Of a DNA stretch of 64,000 bases, positions 36,230 to 46,674 are shown in pieces; position 1 is the stretch's first letter; each line of letters begins with the position of its first letter. Under the pieces are notes generated by a model. The model saw only the letters and a program-made list of their open reading frames with translations, did no database searches and was not told the origin of the DNA. The DNA is from JAFGCY01 sp964609245 (GTDB lineage Bacteria; 4484-113; JAFGCY01): NCBI GenBank assembly GCA_964609245.1, contig CAZSSB010000003.1, forward strand, positions 62,001-126,000, read 5' to 3'. The position numbers and the translations under genes are program-made.

Positions 36230-38673
36230 GGCGCAGCCGCCAGCGGCTGGCGGCGACGGCGGTGCTGGACGCCAACCCGCGGCAGCGGCTGCTGCTCTAC
36301 CTCTTCGGCTACCTGGCAGCGCTGACCGCACTGCTGATCCTCCACCTCGCGCTGGACAATCTCAACCTGACCCTTGGGCTGGTGGGCGCGCTGACGGCGG
36401 GCTACGTCTACAGCTACTTCCTGGCGCCGGTCTACCGCGCGATTACCACCTACAGCATTTCACTGCTGGCCGCCGGCATCTCGGTGTCCTACTTCCTGAA
36501 GATCACCGCCAACCTCGCGCAGTACGGCAACTTCCTGGGCGTACTGCTGGGGATCCTGACGGCCCTGCTGGCCTACAAGGCGTTCTCGCCCGCCGACCAT
36601 CGCTTCATCCTGATGGTCTGCGTGATCTTCCTGCTGTTCAGCGGCGTGGCCAGCTACGACCTGAAGTTCATGGTGCTGCTGCCGCTGTTCCTGATCTTCG
36701 CGGGTGTGGCGCTGCACGTCGCCAACCAGATCGACGTGGCGGTGCGGGTCGCTGGCACGGCGAAGGAGCCGGCCGAAGTGCGCTTTCACGTCGGGCTGCA
36801 GTTCCTGGCCGTGCTGTTGCGCGCGATTCTGGGGCTGATCGGGTTGTCGATCGTCGCCTATGTGATCGCCCCGCATTCGGCGCAGGGGCCGCAGAACCGG
36901 GTGCTGACCAAGGCCCCGGAAGTCAGCAATCCCCTCAATGAGCAGGCGGATCTGACCGGCATGGGTGGGAGCCGCGAGAACCCCGATGAGGTGCAAATCG
37001 GCATCGGCAACGAGTTCGACTTGACCGATCAGCGGCGCCTGACCGCGGATCCGCGGCCGGTACTGCAGCTGAAGAGCCACCGCGCCGGGTATCTGCGAGC
37101 CCAGGTCTACGACGTCTACACGGGCAGCGGCTGGGTCAAATCCCCCCGCCTCGACGAGAGAAAGGGCGGCAGCCAGATTCTGCGTGACCTCAGCGATATC
37201 AGCGAGAGCGGGCAGTTTCACGGCGACTTCTACAAGCTATATCTGGTGCCGCTGGTCGATTTCCCTTCCGAGGACTACGCCGAGGAGCTGGGACGGAAGC
37301 ATGGTGTCACCATGGATCCTGAGAACGACTTCTCGGGCGACGAAGTCTCGGATCTGAGCTACGACATCCTCCGTCAGGAAATCAAGCTGCTGGAACCGCA
37401 GCCACCGTTCTACTACGCGATGTACCAGCCGTTCAGGCTGGAGAATGTTTCCGAGACTGACGGCCGCGCGCAGCTGGATACCCCGCTGGTGGACGCGGCC
37501 TCGGTGGTGCGCCCGCTCTCTCTTGAGGTCATGCACCCGGTTAACTTCGCCTACACCGTGTATTCGCTCGAGGTGCGCCCGAAGCCGGCGGCTCTCAGGC
37601 AGGTCGTCTCAGGCGGGCCGGCCGGAATCGTCAGGGATTACACCCAACTGCCACTGGAGGAGCGCTACGATCCGCAGCTGCATCGCGATCAGCAGGGAAT
37701 CGCCCGGGAGGAGTACCGCCCGATCAGCCGCCAGCTGGTGAACTTCGCGGGGCAGTTCTCCCAGCATCCGGCGGGCGTGGATCAGACCGGTCAATTGGTG
37801 CCGACCTACGACAAAGTCCAGGCGATCGTCAGCCACCTGCTCGACGAGGACGAAGGCTATCTCTACGACCGCGAGTTCACCCTGCTGGACAGTGACGCCG
37901 AACTGACGGAGGCCTTCGTGCTGGGGACCCGCCAGGGTTACTGCCGTTACTTCGCGAGTGCGATGGCAGTACTCTGCCGGCTCAACGGCATCCCCGCCCG
38001 CGTGGTCACCGGTTATGCACCGGGTTCGTTCAGCTTGATCGAGAACGCCTACATCTATCGGGCGAGCAATGCTCACGCCTGGGTCGAGGTCTACTTCGAC
38101 GGCTACGGCTGGATAATGTTTGACCCCACGCCCACCAGCCGTAGTCCGTACGGCGGGTCCGACGCCGCGCAGTGGCTGGGCGGGATCGTCGACTTCCTGC
38201 AGGATCTGTTCATCATCGACCCGGCCAGAACCCAGCAGATGATCGTCGGAGTGCTTGGAGACCTTTGGCGCCTGATCGTTGCCCACTGGCCACTGGCCGC
38301 GGTTGGCGCGCTGGCGCTGCTGGCGATCGGGGCACTGGTCTGGGCGATGCTGAGGCTGCGGTGGCGGAAGCGTTCCCGTCGGCTGACGGCGGAAAACCCG
38401 GTGGTGGCGGCCTACGACGGCGTCGCTCGCGAGCTCGCGCGCCTCGGATTCCCGCGCAGACCGGGGCAGACCGCCCGCAGCTATCTCGGTGGCGCGGGCG
38501 AGGAGCACGCCGTGCTGGCGGAGCCGCTGGCGCGGTTGGCACCGGCCTATGAGCGCGCGGCGTTCTCGGTGGGCGGGCCGACCGATGTCGATCTGCGGGT
38601 GGCGGCCGCCGCGCTGGCGGCGGTGGAGGACGCTGTCAGCGCCGAGCTGCAGCGGCGGAGGCGCAGCCGATGA
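36220..38673 (+). CDS. TgpA-like membrane transglutaminase
   Basis: 817 aa. N-terminal block of about seven membrane helices (residues 20-230), then an extracytoplasmic transglutaminase-like domain with Cys575 (RQGYCRYFASAM), His619 (SNAHAWVEVYF) and Asp635 (GWIMFDPTP). A further membrane helix (about 690-715) and a DUF4129-like C-terminus follow. The domain order matches TgpA partners of MoxR/DUF58. Possibly protein crosslinking or peptidase activity in the envelope. ATG 36220 with GGGAGG upstream; an earlier in-frame start is less likely. Confidence 0.92.
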   Translation: MGLRRSRQRLAATAVLDANPRQRLLLYLFGYLAALTALLILHLALDNLNLTLGLVGALTAGYVYSYFLAPVYRAITTYSISLLAAGISVSYFLKITANLAQYGNFLGVLLGILTALLAYKAFSPADHRFILMVCVIFLLFSGVASYDLKFMVLLPLFLIFAGVALHVANQIDVAVRVAGTAKEPAEVRFHVGLQFLAVLLRAILGLIGLSIVAYVIAPHSAQGPQNRVLTKAPEVSNPLNEQADLTGMGGSRENPDEVQIGIGNEFDLTDQRRLTADPRPVLQLKSHRAGYLRAQVYDVYTGSGWVKSPRLDERKGGSQILRDLSDISESGQFHGDFYKLYLVPLVDFPSEDYAEELGRKHGVTMDPENDFSGDEVSDLSYDILRQEIKLLEPQPPFYYAMYQPFRLENVSETDGRAQLDTPLVDAASVVRPLSLEVMHPVNFAYTVYSLEVRPKPAALRQVVSGGPAGIVRDYTQLPLEERYDPQLHRDQQGIAREEYRPISRQLVNFAGQFSQHPAGVDQTGQLVPTYDKVQAIVSHLLDEDEGYLYDREFTLLDSDAELTEAFVLGTRQGYCRYFASAMAVLCRLNGIPARVVTGYAPGSFSLIENAYIYRASNAHAWVEVYFDGYGWIMFDPTPTSRSPYGGSDAAQWLGGIVDFLQDLFIIDPARTQQMIVGVLGDLWRLIVAHWPLAAVGALALLAIGALVWAMLRLRWRKRSRRLTAENPVVAAYDGVARELARLGFPRRPGQTARSYLGGAGEEHAVLAEPLARLAPAYERAAFSVGGPTDVDLRVAAAALAAVEDAVSAELQRRRRSR

Positions 38674-39419
38674 CCAGGCGCGTGATCTTCAACGCCGATG
38701 ACTATGGCCTCAGCCCGGGCGTCAGCGCCGGCATCCTGGCGGCGGCCGAGGGCGTTGTGGGGTCAACTACGGTTATGGCCAATCTCGTCTCGCAGCTGGA
38801 GGCGGACTTCCTGCGCCGCAGCGGCGTGTCCGTGGGCGCGCACCTGACGATCACGGTCGGTCTGCCGCTGAGCGACGAGTACCCGGAGGAGCTGCGGGGT
38901 CCTTACGGGGGCTTCAACAAGGAACTGGCGCTGGACGCGGCCACCTGGCGGGACGATGCGCGGCGCGAGGCGGTGGAGCGCGAATGGCGCGCGCAGCTGC
39001 GCCGCCTGCGTGAACTGGGCTTCGAACTCGATCATCTCGACAGCCACCACCATGCCCACCTGCTGGGCCCGCTGCTGCCGATCGCCGTCCAGCTGGCGCG
39101 CGAGCGCGGTCTGGCGCTGAGGACCCGGCCCGCGAAGGTCAGTCCGGTGCGGCGGGCGGGCGTGCTAACCCCCGATCTGCTGATCGAGGGATATTTCGGT
39201 ATAACAAATGTAGGGATGGATCATCTGCTGGCCCTGCTGGATGCGGCAGATGGCGACGTGGTTGAAGTGATGTGCCATCCGGGGCGCGTTGACGGGCTGC
39301 TGAAGCTGCGTTCAGGCTATGTGGCGGAACGGGAGGCTGAGTTGGACGTGCTCAGTGATCCAAGGCTGAAACAGGAGGTCAGGCAGCGAGGATGGATACT
39401 TTCCGGCTACCGGTGGTAA
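38670..39419 (+). CDS. ChbG/YdjC-type carbohydrate deacetylase
   Basis: 249 aa. Members remove N-acetyl groups from chito-oligosaccharides or related glycans. Metal ligands are visible in FNADDYGLSPGVS near the N-terminus and DHLDSHHHAHLLGPL (about 120-135). MCHPGRVDG lies near residue 210. ATGA overlap with the transglutaminase gene shows translational coupling. The deacetylase may tailor lipid- or polymer-linked sugars; HpnK-like roles are also possible. Confidence 0.88.
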   Translation: MTRRVIFNADDYGLSPGVSAGILAAAEGVVGSTTVMANLVSQLEADFLRRSGVSVGAHLTITVGLPLSDEYPEELRGPYGGFNKELALDAATWRDDARREAVEREWRAQLRRLRELGFELDHLDSHHHAHLLGPLLPIAVQLARERGLALRTRPAKVSPVRRAGVLTPDLLIEGYFGITNVGMDHLLALLDAADGDVVEVMCHPGRVDGLLKLRSGYVAEREAELDVLSDPRLKQEVRQRGWILSGYRW

Positions 39420-42400
39420 GACGGCTCGGGGGAGCCATGGCGGCGGCGCTGGGGGCGCTGGTGCTGAATGCTTGCGGGGGCAGCGCCCATGATGCTACGG
39501 CGGTGCCGGTCGCGCAACCGACGGCGGGGCCCGTGCGGGTCTCGGCGCAGTGGCTGCGGCAGCAGCCGGGTCCGCGCCTGGGCGAGTACAGCTTTCACCT
39601 GCTGGACTCTGACGGCCGCGCGCTGAGCGACTGGTCGCGCGTGGGTCTGAGCGTCTCGGCGGGCGGCCAGGTTGGCCATTACGTAGTAGAGGCGGCCGAG
39701 CGGCCAACGGACGATATTTACCTCTATGTCACATACCCGGGCGCGGATGTCCACGTTGGCGATGCGCGGCTGGCGAGCGGTCGCGGCGGTGAGTATGTCT
39801 TTCTCTCCGTGCCGGGCCGGATCCGCGACGTACTGGTGATCGGGATGGCGCGGATCGGCGGCCGGCGAGCGGCGGCCCTGAAGCCCGGGCCGCTGGCGCG
39901 GATCAGCTTCGCCGCGGGCGGCGAGCAGGTCGTAAGGGCGGCCAGCCGCGTCAACGAGGACCCGCGCAGCGCGGCGGTGTTCGGCGCCAGCGGCGGCGGG
40001 GACTGGTTGGTCGCCGACATCTGGTGGGAAGAGCGCAACATCGGCGACTACAACAACAACGGCCTGGTGGAAGTGGCCGACATCACGCCGATCGGTGTCT
40101 ACTTCGACCAGGAAGTGGCAGCCGCGGACGACCCGGCGCTGCTGGAAATCGTCGACGGCACCCTGGACGGGTTCGTCACGATCCACGACATCACGCCGAT
40201 CGGCCAGAATTTCGACGCGCGTATCGACGGCTTCCGGCTGTACGCCGCCTATACAGAAAACCCCGATCCCGAGGACTTCGAGCTGTTTCCATGGGAGGAC
40301 TACTCAACCTGGCCGCGCCCGGAGCTCTATGACGCCACGGATGAGCTGGCGCGGCGCAAGCGCCTGCAGTACCGCGGAAACATGATTCCGATTGATGATC
40401 CGGCGGGCATCTGGACGGGAGGCAAGCTGAGCCTGCTGGTGCGTGCATTCGCCGACGATGGCGGCACGATCGAGGAAGGGCCGCCCAGCAACGCGGTCGA
40501 GCTGAACTACAGCGGCCTGCCCGTCAATCACGCGCCAATCTGGGTTGAACAGCCCGGTCTCACCGCAGCCATTGGCACCGGTGAAGGAATCCTGGTGCGT
40601 TGGGGGCAGGCCCTCGATCCGGACGGGGACGAGATCGAATACGTACTGCGCTACATCGACGGCGGTCAGGCCATCGGCCTGCCGGGCACGGTGGTGCTGG
40701 TGATGCCGCCGGAGACGACTGCCGGAGGTCCACCCTACGAGTACTATGTCGAGGGGCTGACGCGGGGCGAGGAATACACGCTGCTGATGAAAGCCCGTGA
40801 CGAGCTTGGGCTGGAGAGCAGCAATTCCGCCACCAGCCTGGTGCGCGTGCCGGCGCTGGGCGTCAGCGCGGATACCTGGCCCTACCACCGCTTCGATCCG
40901 GCGCGGACCGGCTGCAATGCGGAGTGCTTGCTTGAGGAACCTCTTTGTGAGGCGTGGACTGCGCCGCTCGACTGGCCGACCGCCACGGAAGCGCCCAACG
41001 AGCCGCTGATCAGCGCTGAAGGCTGGATCGGCGCGCCGACCGGAGATGGCCTGTTCAGGCGCTATCTGCTCGAGAGCGGCGCGGATCACTCCTTTGAGCA
41101 TTTCTACACTGTCGATCGCTTTCGCGGTTCTCTCAGCGGTGGGTACATGGCGTACGGCGAGCCCTCATCCGGACTGGTAGTTGAACAGCTATACGGCCCG
41201 ATGTGGCTTTGGCCGGAGGTTGGCGAGCTGACGGGCGGCCCGTTGGTCCTAGGTGACCTGGTGTTCGCGGCGGGAGGCAGCGCCGTAGTCGGCGCGGAGA
41301 TCTACTACGGTTCGGAGTGGTTGTTCGAACCCGGCGGGGATTCCCCGTACACACTGTCCCCCGCCGCCGACGAGCAGCACCTCTACACCGTCCGCGACGA
41401 TGGGCGCGTCGACAAGCTGGATCTGCTGACCGGTGACAACGCCGCGACCGGTGACCTGGCGGCCATTCCCAGTGGCGACGCTGTTGCGCTGGACTCCGCG
41501 AGCGGCCGGCTGTACGTGGCGACCGAGGATGACTGGCTGGTGGAGCTGAGCGCGGATGACCTGAGCGTGCTCAATCGCTGGCCGGCGGGCGAGGACGACC
41601 ACTCGATGACCAGCCCCTGCCTGGTGCTGCATAGCGATCCGCCGCTGGCCGTCGTCGGTCACGGACTCTACGGCATGATCGAAACGCCGGGCTTCCTGCA
41701 TGCCATCAACCTGCTGACCGGTGATACGGAGTGGACGCGGGCGATCCGCTTTCCCTTCGTGCCCCAGCAGATCACCGCCGGGCAGTCACGTCTGTTTGTC
41801 GTGTCACGCAACGGCGGGCTGTTCGTGCTCGACTTCGCGGGCAACGTGCGCCAGGAGGTGGACTTGCAGGCGCCGATGCACTCATCCGCGGTGCTGGCCG
41901 CGGACCGGCTGGCGCTGGTCAGCACCGACAGCCTGCGCGTCTTCGAGGCGGCGGCCGACGAACCGCCGGTGTGGGTCGGGACCGAAGGGGTGCGCGAACT
42001 GACTACCGGCGACGGCAGTGTCACCGCGCACTGGGATCACGCCGTCGATGACAACGGCGAGCCGGTTCACTACGCGCTCTACTATCGGGCGGGCGCTGCT
42101 CCCGTCTTCAGCCAGCCGCTGGGCGATACGCAGCTGATCACCGGTATCGAGGACAACGGCTTCGGCCACTCATACATGATCGACGGCCTGGACAACGGCA
42201 CGCGCTACTACGTGGCGGTGCGGGCATATGACGGCCGCTGGGACGATCTGCCCAACGTCGAGCAGAACACGAACGTGTTGGCCGCCACGCCGCCCTGGCA
42301 GCGCGAGCAGCTGGTGCTCGGCGGCGACCTGCCTGCCGGCGAGATTCTGTTTATGCGCGGGGTGCTCGATCCGACCGGTGAGATCAACCTGGTATACAGC

Positions 42401-43504
42401 GACGCCGATGACGCACAGCTGATGCGCGTCTGGGGCGGTGCGGGCAGCTGGCAGTGGGAGCAGGTGATCGACGACACCAGCTGGCTGGTCGCGGCCCAGG
42501 CCTTCGATCTGGGCTGGAACACGACCGCCGACGCGCTGCTGATCGGGATGGCCAACACCAACTTCGTCGGGCACTCCGCCCTGCTGCTGCGGCTGCCCTC
42601 CGGGGCGTATGACCTGCGCAGCTTTGACGATACCGATCCGGGGCTCAATCCGCAGGTCTCGCTGGGCTACGGCGCCGAGGCGGCGCTGGCCTATACCGAG
42701 AACGCCGGCAGCGGTGTCGAGCGCCCCGTCGACTACTACCTGAAGCGCACGATCGCGGGCGTCTGGCAACCGGTGGAGCCGCTGGACCAGACCAATCTCT
42801 CCGGCCGCGACCTGGATCTGGTGCTGTCGCCGGCGGACGATGCCTCGCCGTGGGTCGCCCTGCAGCGCGGCGGCGAGAGCACCCCCAACCGCTACACTCC
42901 GCAGGAAGGCGAGTGCGTGTACGCCCGGTGGGACAGCGGCGGATCAACCTGGAGCTTCGATCTGGTGGACGCCGGCGACAACGCACCGGACAGCGATTGC
43001 GGCAAGCGCGTCGTGCAGATGGTTGACGACGACGACCGTCCCCGGCTGGCCTATCTCGACCTGAACGCCGATCCGGCGGACCCCAGCGGCCAGCTCAAGT
43101 ACGCCTGGTACGACGCCGGCGACTGGTACATCGAGATCGTGGATAGCTTCCCGTTGCAGTTCAACTACGCCTCGGACCAGTTCATCTGGCCGGAGCTTGG
43201 TCTGGCGCTCTACGAGCCCGGCGGCGGCCAGCAGGCGCTGATCGCCCAGCTGCAGGTCACCACGGCCCGGACACTCAGTATGCCGCAGCGGGCGGTCCTG
43301 GAGGTCTGGGTGCGGCAGGGCGCCGACGACTGGCGGCGCGAGCAGCTGGCGGACGAGGAGTGGATCTTCACCGAGGATCGGGCGCCCTGCGTGCTGCTCG
43401 TCACCCCCAACGGCAGCTGGCACGTCCTCTACGCCACCACCCATGACCAGCAGGTAGTGGACGGCGCCGATGCACTCGTGCACTACTGGCGGCCGGCGGC
43501 CTAG
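39392..43504 (+). CDS. Large lipoprotein: dockerin-like loops, FN3 and beta-propellers
   Basis: 1370 aa; signal peptide with lipobox LNAC (Cys28). A beta domain (about 50-190) precedes two dockerin-type Ca loops: GDYNNNGLVEVADITPIG (about 213-230) and DGTLDGFVTIHDITPIGQNF (about 252-271). FN3-like segments (GFRLYAAY, and LVRWGQALDPDGDEIEYVLR) come next. A PQQ-like propeller occupies about 500-860 (LYVATEDDWLVELSADDL, LFVVSRNGGLFVLD). After another FN3 there is a second propeller-like region with DDDRPRLAYLD, shared with the lipoprotein at 55345. It overlaps the deacetylase gene by 28 bp. Surface binding or scaffolding is likely; function unknown. Confidence 0.82.
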   Translation: MDTFRLPVVRRLGGAMAAALGALVLNACGGSAHDATAVPVAQPTAGPVRVSAQWLRQQPGPRLGEYSFHLLDSDGRALSDWSRVGLSVSAGGQVGHYVVEAAERPTDDIYLYVTYPGADVHVGDARLASGRGGEYVFLSVPGRIRDVLVIGMARIGGRRAAALKPGPLARISFAAGGEQVVRAASRVNEDPRSAAVFGASGGGDWLVADIWWEERNIGDYNNNGLVEVADITPIGVYFDQEVAAADDPALLEIVDGTLDGFVTIHDITPIGQNFDARIDGFRLYAAYTENPDPEDFELFPWEDYSTWPRPELYDATDELARRKRLQYRGNMIPIDDPAGIWTGGKLSLLVRAFADDGGTIEEGPPSNAVELNYSGLPVNHAPIWVEQPGLTAAIGTGEGILVRWGQALDPDGDEIEYVLRYIDGGQAIGLPGTVVLVMPPETTAGGPPYEYYVEGLTRGEEYTLLMKARDELGLESSNSATSLVRVPALGVSADTWPYHRFDPARTGCNAECLLEEPLCEAWTAPLDWPTATEAPNEPLISAEGWIGAPTGDGLFRRYLLESGADHSFEHFYTVDRFRGSLSGGYMAYGEPSSGLVVEQLYGPMWLWPEVGELTGGPLVLGDLVFAAGGSAVVGAEIYYGSEWLFEPGGDSPYTLSPAADEQHLYTVRDDGRVDKLDLLTGDNAATGDLAAIPSGDAVALDSASGRLYVATEDDWLVELSADDLSVLNRWPAGEDDHSMTSPCLVLHSDPPLAVVGHGLYGMIETPGFLHAINLLTGDTEWTRAIRFPFVPQQITAGQSRLFVVSRNGGLFVLDFAGNVRQEVDLQAPMHSSAVLAADRLALVSTDSLRVFEAAADEPPVWVGTEGVRELTTGDGSVTAHWDHAVDDNGEPVHYALYYRAGAAPVFSQPLGDTQLITGIEDNGFGHSYMIDGLDNGTRYYVAVRAYDGRWDDLPNVEQNTNVLAATPPWQREQLVLGGDLPAGEILFMRGVLDPTGEINLVYSDADDAQLMRVWGGAGSWQWEQVIDDTSWLVAAQAFDLGWNTTADALLIGMANTNFVGHSALLLRLPSGAYDLRSFDDTDPGLNPQVSLGYGAEAALAYTENAGSGVERPVDYYLKRTIAGVWQPVEPLDQTNLSGRDLDLVLSPADDASPWVALQRGGESTPNRYTPQEGECVYARWDSGGSTWSFDLVDAGDNAPDSDCGKRVVQMVDDDDRPRLAYLDLNADPADPSGQLKYAWYDAGDWYIEIVDSFPLQFNYASDQFIWPELGLALYEPGGGQQALIAQLQVTTARTLSMPQRAVLEVWVRQGADDWRREQLADEEWIFTEDRAPCVLLVTPNGSWHVLYATTHDQQVVDGADALVHYWRPAA

Positions 43505-43538
43505 CCTGGTCCGAGCGTCCGCGCGCGGTGCCGCCGGC
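43492..43538. terminator. Inverted repeat between convergent lipoprotein genes
   Basis: GCCGGCGGC (43492-43500) pairs with GCCGCCGGC (43530-43538) across a 29-nt loop. The repeat spans the stop of the plus gene and touches the stop of the minus gene. No T-run, so termination is only suggested. Confidence 0.4.
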
Positions 43539-45244
43539 TAGTTGACGTTAACTACCACGGCATTGCTGACGCGCCGCTGGTTGTCGTAAAGCGTGACGTT
43601 GGCTGTCCGCGGATACTCGCAGCGCACGACCAGTTCCGCCCCGCCGGCGCCGGTGGTGTCGAGCACGCCGGCGAAGGTGTCGATCGCGTATGTTGCGGTG
43701 TCAGGGGTGGGCGTCGCGGTCCAGTTGCACCAACTGGTCAGATCCTGGACAACCTCGTTGCCGTTGTCCAGCCCGTCCCAGTCGAAGGTGCCCTCGATCG
43801 CGAACTGCACGTCATCGCCGTCGTTGGCGGCGATCGGCCCGCTGCCGCCGCCGCTGCTGAGCGCCAGGTCCTGGATGCTGAGCAGCACGAAGCCCGCCGT
43901 TTGCGTCTTGGTGAAGTTGCCCGGGATCTGGGCGGTGACCTCGATCCTGCCGCGGTTGACGAAGGTCAGCAGCCCCTTGAGGTCGCTGGGATCGCCGCCC
44001 TCGGCGTTGCCGACCTTGGCCAGACCGCCGCCGTCGCTGACGTACCAGACCAGATGCTCGCTGTCCTCGTAAGTGTTACCGGGATCCTCGACAATCTCCA
44101 CGGTGGCGGTCAGCTGCAGTGACTCGGGCGCGAACGGCTCGGCGTTGCCGTCGATGTCGTCCACCGACCACTCGCTGAGCAGCACGATGTAGTTGCCATC
44201 GCCGTCCGTCGGGAGGCCGGACGGCACGTTGATCGCCAGCACCTCGGTCGGCGTGAACGTCGGGTTCGCCGCCTCGATCAGCACGCCGTAGTCGCTGGGG
44301 TAGGCGCTCAGTGCGCCGTCGCGGTCGTAGGCGTGGACCCAGAAGCGCGTATCCTCGGCCAGCTCTGTGCTGCCGGTCCAGGTCCAGCGCAGTTCGCCAT
44401 CGATGGTGGTCGGCGCGGTCGGGAACATCGCGACGCGGTCGAAGCGGACGAGTTCGGTCAGACTGCCGGCGCTCTCGCCGGTCATGATCGCGTAGCCGCC
44501 CAGCGTGACGTCGAGCTGCTGGCTGATGACCGTGATGTCCGAAACACCCACCTCGCCGTCGCGGTTGTAGTCGGCATCGCGTGCCTGCTTGTCCGCGTCG
44601 CCGGTCGCGGCCGGCGTGGCGCCGAACTGCTGGCCGATCTGGGTGTAGTCGCTGACCGTCACCTGCCCGTCGTTACTGCCGTCGGCGACCAGCCGCTCGA
44701 CCCAGGTCAACTGCGGGTAATCGTCTTCAGTCAGGTCGCCGCTGAGCGAGGAATCGATGTGGTTGTAGACGCCATCCGGACCCCGCAGGACCTGCTTGGT
44801 CACCTCGGAGGCGCCGGCGGCGAACCGCAGGCGGCACAGCTCCTGGGTGCCCGATACGCCCTCGCGCTCGCCGAAGCGTGGCAGCAGCCAGCCGACCTCG
44901 ACCACGCCCTGGTCGGGCCGGTCGATGCACAGCACCATCCCGTCCTCCAGCCGCTCGGCCGCGGTCTCCCCGGCCGCGAAGTGCAGCGCCGCGGGATCGT
45001 AGGCGACCCGGGCGTAGAGCACCTTCGCGTTGACGAGCTCGGTCGCCGAGAGGGTCAGCTCCGTGCTCTCGCCGGTCAGCTCCAGCCCGCCGACGCCGTC
45101 CGCGATGCTGTGCTCACGGTCGAGCTGCGCACTCAGACGCGGGGCGTCCAGGGTCTGGTTCTCGTTCAGCGTGTCGGCGCAGGCCGACAGCGCCAGAGCG
45201 GCCAGGCCGCTCACCAGCACGGTAATCGCCAGGTTCTTCAGCAT
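43538..45244 (-). CDS. Lipoprotein with cohesin-like and dockerin-like domains
   Basis: 568 aa; signal peptide with lipobox LSAC (Cys22). Residues about 50-160 look like a cohesin-type sandwich (TLSATELVNAKVLYARVAYD, FAAGETAAERL, LCRLRFAAGASEV). Two Ca loops follow: DGSNDGQVTVSDYTQIGQQF (about 186-205) and DADYNRDGEVGVSDITVISQ (about 217-236). The rest (240-568) is Asp/Thr-rich beta with Ig-like repeats. Cohesin binds dockerin in cellulosomes; having both in one lipoprotein, next to other dockerin-like lipoproteins, suggests an assembly. The cohesin call is by pattern only. Confidence 0.7.
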   Translation of the reverse strand: MLKNLAITVLVSGLAALALSACADTLNENQTLDAPRLSAQLDREHSIADGVGGLELTGESTELTLSATELVNAKVLYARVAYDPAALHFAAGETAAERLEDGMVLCIDRPDQGVVEVGWLLPRFGEREGVSGTQELCRLRFAAGASEVTKQVLRGPDGVYNHIDSSLSGDLTEDDYPQLTWVERLVADGSNDGQVTVSDYTQIGQQFGATPAATGDADKQARDADYNRDGEVGVSDITVISQQLDVTLGGYAIMTGESAGSLTELVRFDRVAMFPTAPTTIDGELRWTWTGSTELAEDTRFWVHAYDRDGALSAYPSDYGVLIEAANPTFTPTEVLAINVPSGLPTDGDGNYIVLLSEWSVDDIDGNAEPFAPESLQLTATVEIVEDPGNTYEDSEHLVWYVSDGGGLAKVGNAEGGDPSDLKGLLTFVNRGRIEVTAQIPGNFTKTQTAGFVLLSIQDLALSSGGGSGPIAANDGDDVQFAIEGTFDWDGLDNGNEVVQDLTSWCNWTATPTPDTATYAIDTFAGVLDTTGAGGAELVVRCEYPRTANVTLYDNQRRVSNAVVVNVN

Positions 45245-45323
45245 GATGCACCCGGTAGTTGATATCTGGATTGATGACAGCGAATAATCCTATTAACTAT
45301 ACCCGATGGCCGCCCTAGCGCGC

Positions 45324-46601
45324 CTAGCTGCCCGGCGTCGGGGCCAGCAGACCCAGCACGGCCTCCACCGCCCGCTGGGCGGCTCCGCGGTTGGCCAGCG
45401 TAGCTTCGCGCGCGGCGGCGCCGATGCGGGCGGCGGCCGCCGGCTGGCCAAGCAGGCGGGTCAATTCGGCGGCAAGCGCTTCGCTATCCCGGACCTCGAC
45501 GATGCCGCCAACCTGCCTGAGCAGTTCCAGCTGGGCGGTGATCGAGAAGGTGTGCGGCCCGACGAGCACCGGCTTGCCCAGCACGGTGGCCTCCAGGATG
45601 TTGTGGCCGCCGACTTGGCGGCTGAAGGTACCGCCCATCACCACCACGTCTGCCAGCCGGTAAGTGTCCGTCAGCACGCCGTAGCGGTCCACCACCAGCA
45701 CGTCCCAGGGCTCGGCTGCCGGCAGGTCCTTCAGCAGGACGGCGCCGAGTCCCTGCTGGGCGGCCAGCTTCGCCACCTCCGCGGCGCGCTCGACGTGGCG
45801 GGGGGCGACAATCAGGCGCAGCCGACCGCCGGCCAGCGAAGCCGGAGCGCCGCCCAGGGTCCTCAGCAGCAGTTCCTCTTCCCCAGGGTGCGTGCTGCCC
45901 GCCACGATCACGCGCTCATCGCCGAGGCCGAAGTGCACCCGGGCCGCGCCCAGCAACTCTCCGTCCCAGTCCTTGAGCTCGAAGTCGAACTTGGTGTTGC
46001 CGCTGACGGTCAGCTTGTCAGGTCTCAGCCCGAACTTCAGGAAGTTGACGCGCTGCTGCTCGCTCTGGCAGACGACCAGGTCCACCAGTTCGTAGAGCCG
46101 CTGGTGCAGGGCGGCGCGCCAGCCGTGCTTGTTATGCAGGTAGATTCGCGCGTTGACCAGCGCCACCGGAATCTTGCGCTGGCGGCAGCCGGTCATGATG
46201 TTGGGCCACAGCTCGGCCTCGGTGGTGACGTAGAGGTCGGGCTTCAGCCGGTCCAGATAGCGCCGGACGATGAATGGCAGGTCGATCAGCGGGAAGTAGG
46301 CCAGCAGCGCCAGCTGGTCGCCCAGCTTCTCCCTGGCCATCGTCTGGCCGCTCTCGGTGGTGGTCAGCAGCGCTATCTGCGCGTCCGGCCGCTGCCGGAG
46401 CAGTTCGGTGACGAAGGGGGTGATCGCCACCACCTCGCCGGCGCTGACGGCGTTGATCAGGACGCGCGGACCGGCGGCCCTGGGGTCATAGCGGCCCAGT
46501 TCGAAGCGCCCCAGCCGCCGGCCGATGGTGCCGCGAAAGGGCGGATAGAGGTAGAGGGCCGGCCAGCCAAGTGTGATCAGCGTGTTCCACAGCGGCAGCA
46601 C
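45324..46601 (-). CDS. waaA: 3-deoxy-D-manno-octulosonic acid transferase
   Basis: 425 aa GT-B glycosyltransferase that adds Kdo to lipid A precursor. Start chosen at GTG 46601, 7 nt after TATAAT; the TTG upstream overlaps that box. One N-terminal membrane anchor (VLPLWNTLITLGWPALYLY), then INAVSAGEVVAITPF, LTTTESGQTMAREK, VTTEAELWPNIM and a C-terminal MGGTFSRQVGGHNILEATVL nucleotide-sugar site. Indicates an LPS-type outer membrane. Confidence 0.95.
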   Translation of the reverse strand: MLPLWNTLITLGWPALYLYPPFRGTIGRRLGRFELGRYDPRAAGPRVLINAVSAGEVVAITPFVTELLRQRPDAQIALLTTTESGQTMAREKLGDQLALLAYFPLIDLPFIVRRYLDRLKPDLYVTTEAELWPNIMTGCRQRKIPVALVNARIYLHNKHGWRAALHQRLYELVDLVVCQSEQQRVNFLKFGLRPDKLTVSGNTKFDFELKDWDGELLGAARVHFGLGDERVIVAGSTHPGEEELLLRTLGGAPASLAGGRLRLIVAPRHVERAAEVAKLAAQQGLGAVLLKDLPAAEPWDVLVVDRYGVLTDTYRLADVVVMGGTFSRQVGGHNILEATVLGKPVLVGPHTFSITAQLELLRQVGGIVEVRDSEALAAELTRLLGQPAAAARIGAAAREATLANRGAAQRAVEAVLGLLAPTPGS

Positions 46602-46608
46602 GGGCTCG

Positions 46609-46614
46609 ATTATA
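46609..46614 (-). promoter_or_regulatory. -10 box of leaderless waaA
   Basis: TATAAT, 7 nt (CGAGCCC), GTG at 46601. It decides the waaA start, since the longer frame would run through the promoter. Confidence 0.65.
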
Positions 46615-46674
46615 GCCCCGTGCAGCAACCTTGGGCCGCGACCTGCGGTGCCCGGGCGCGAAATAGCGGCTTGC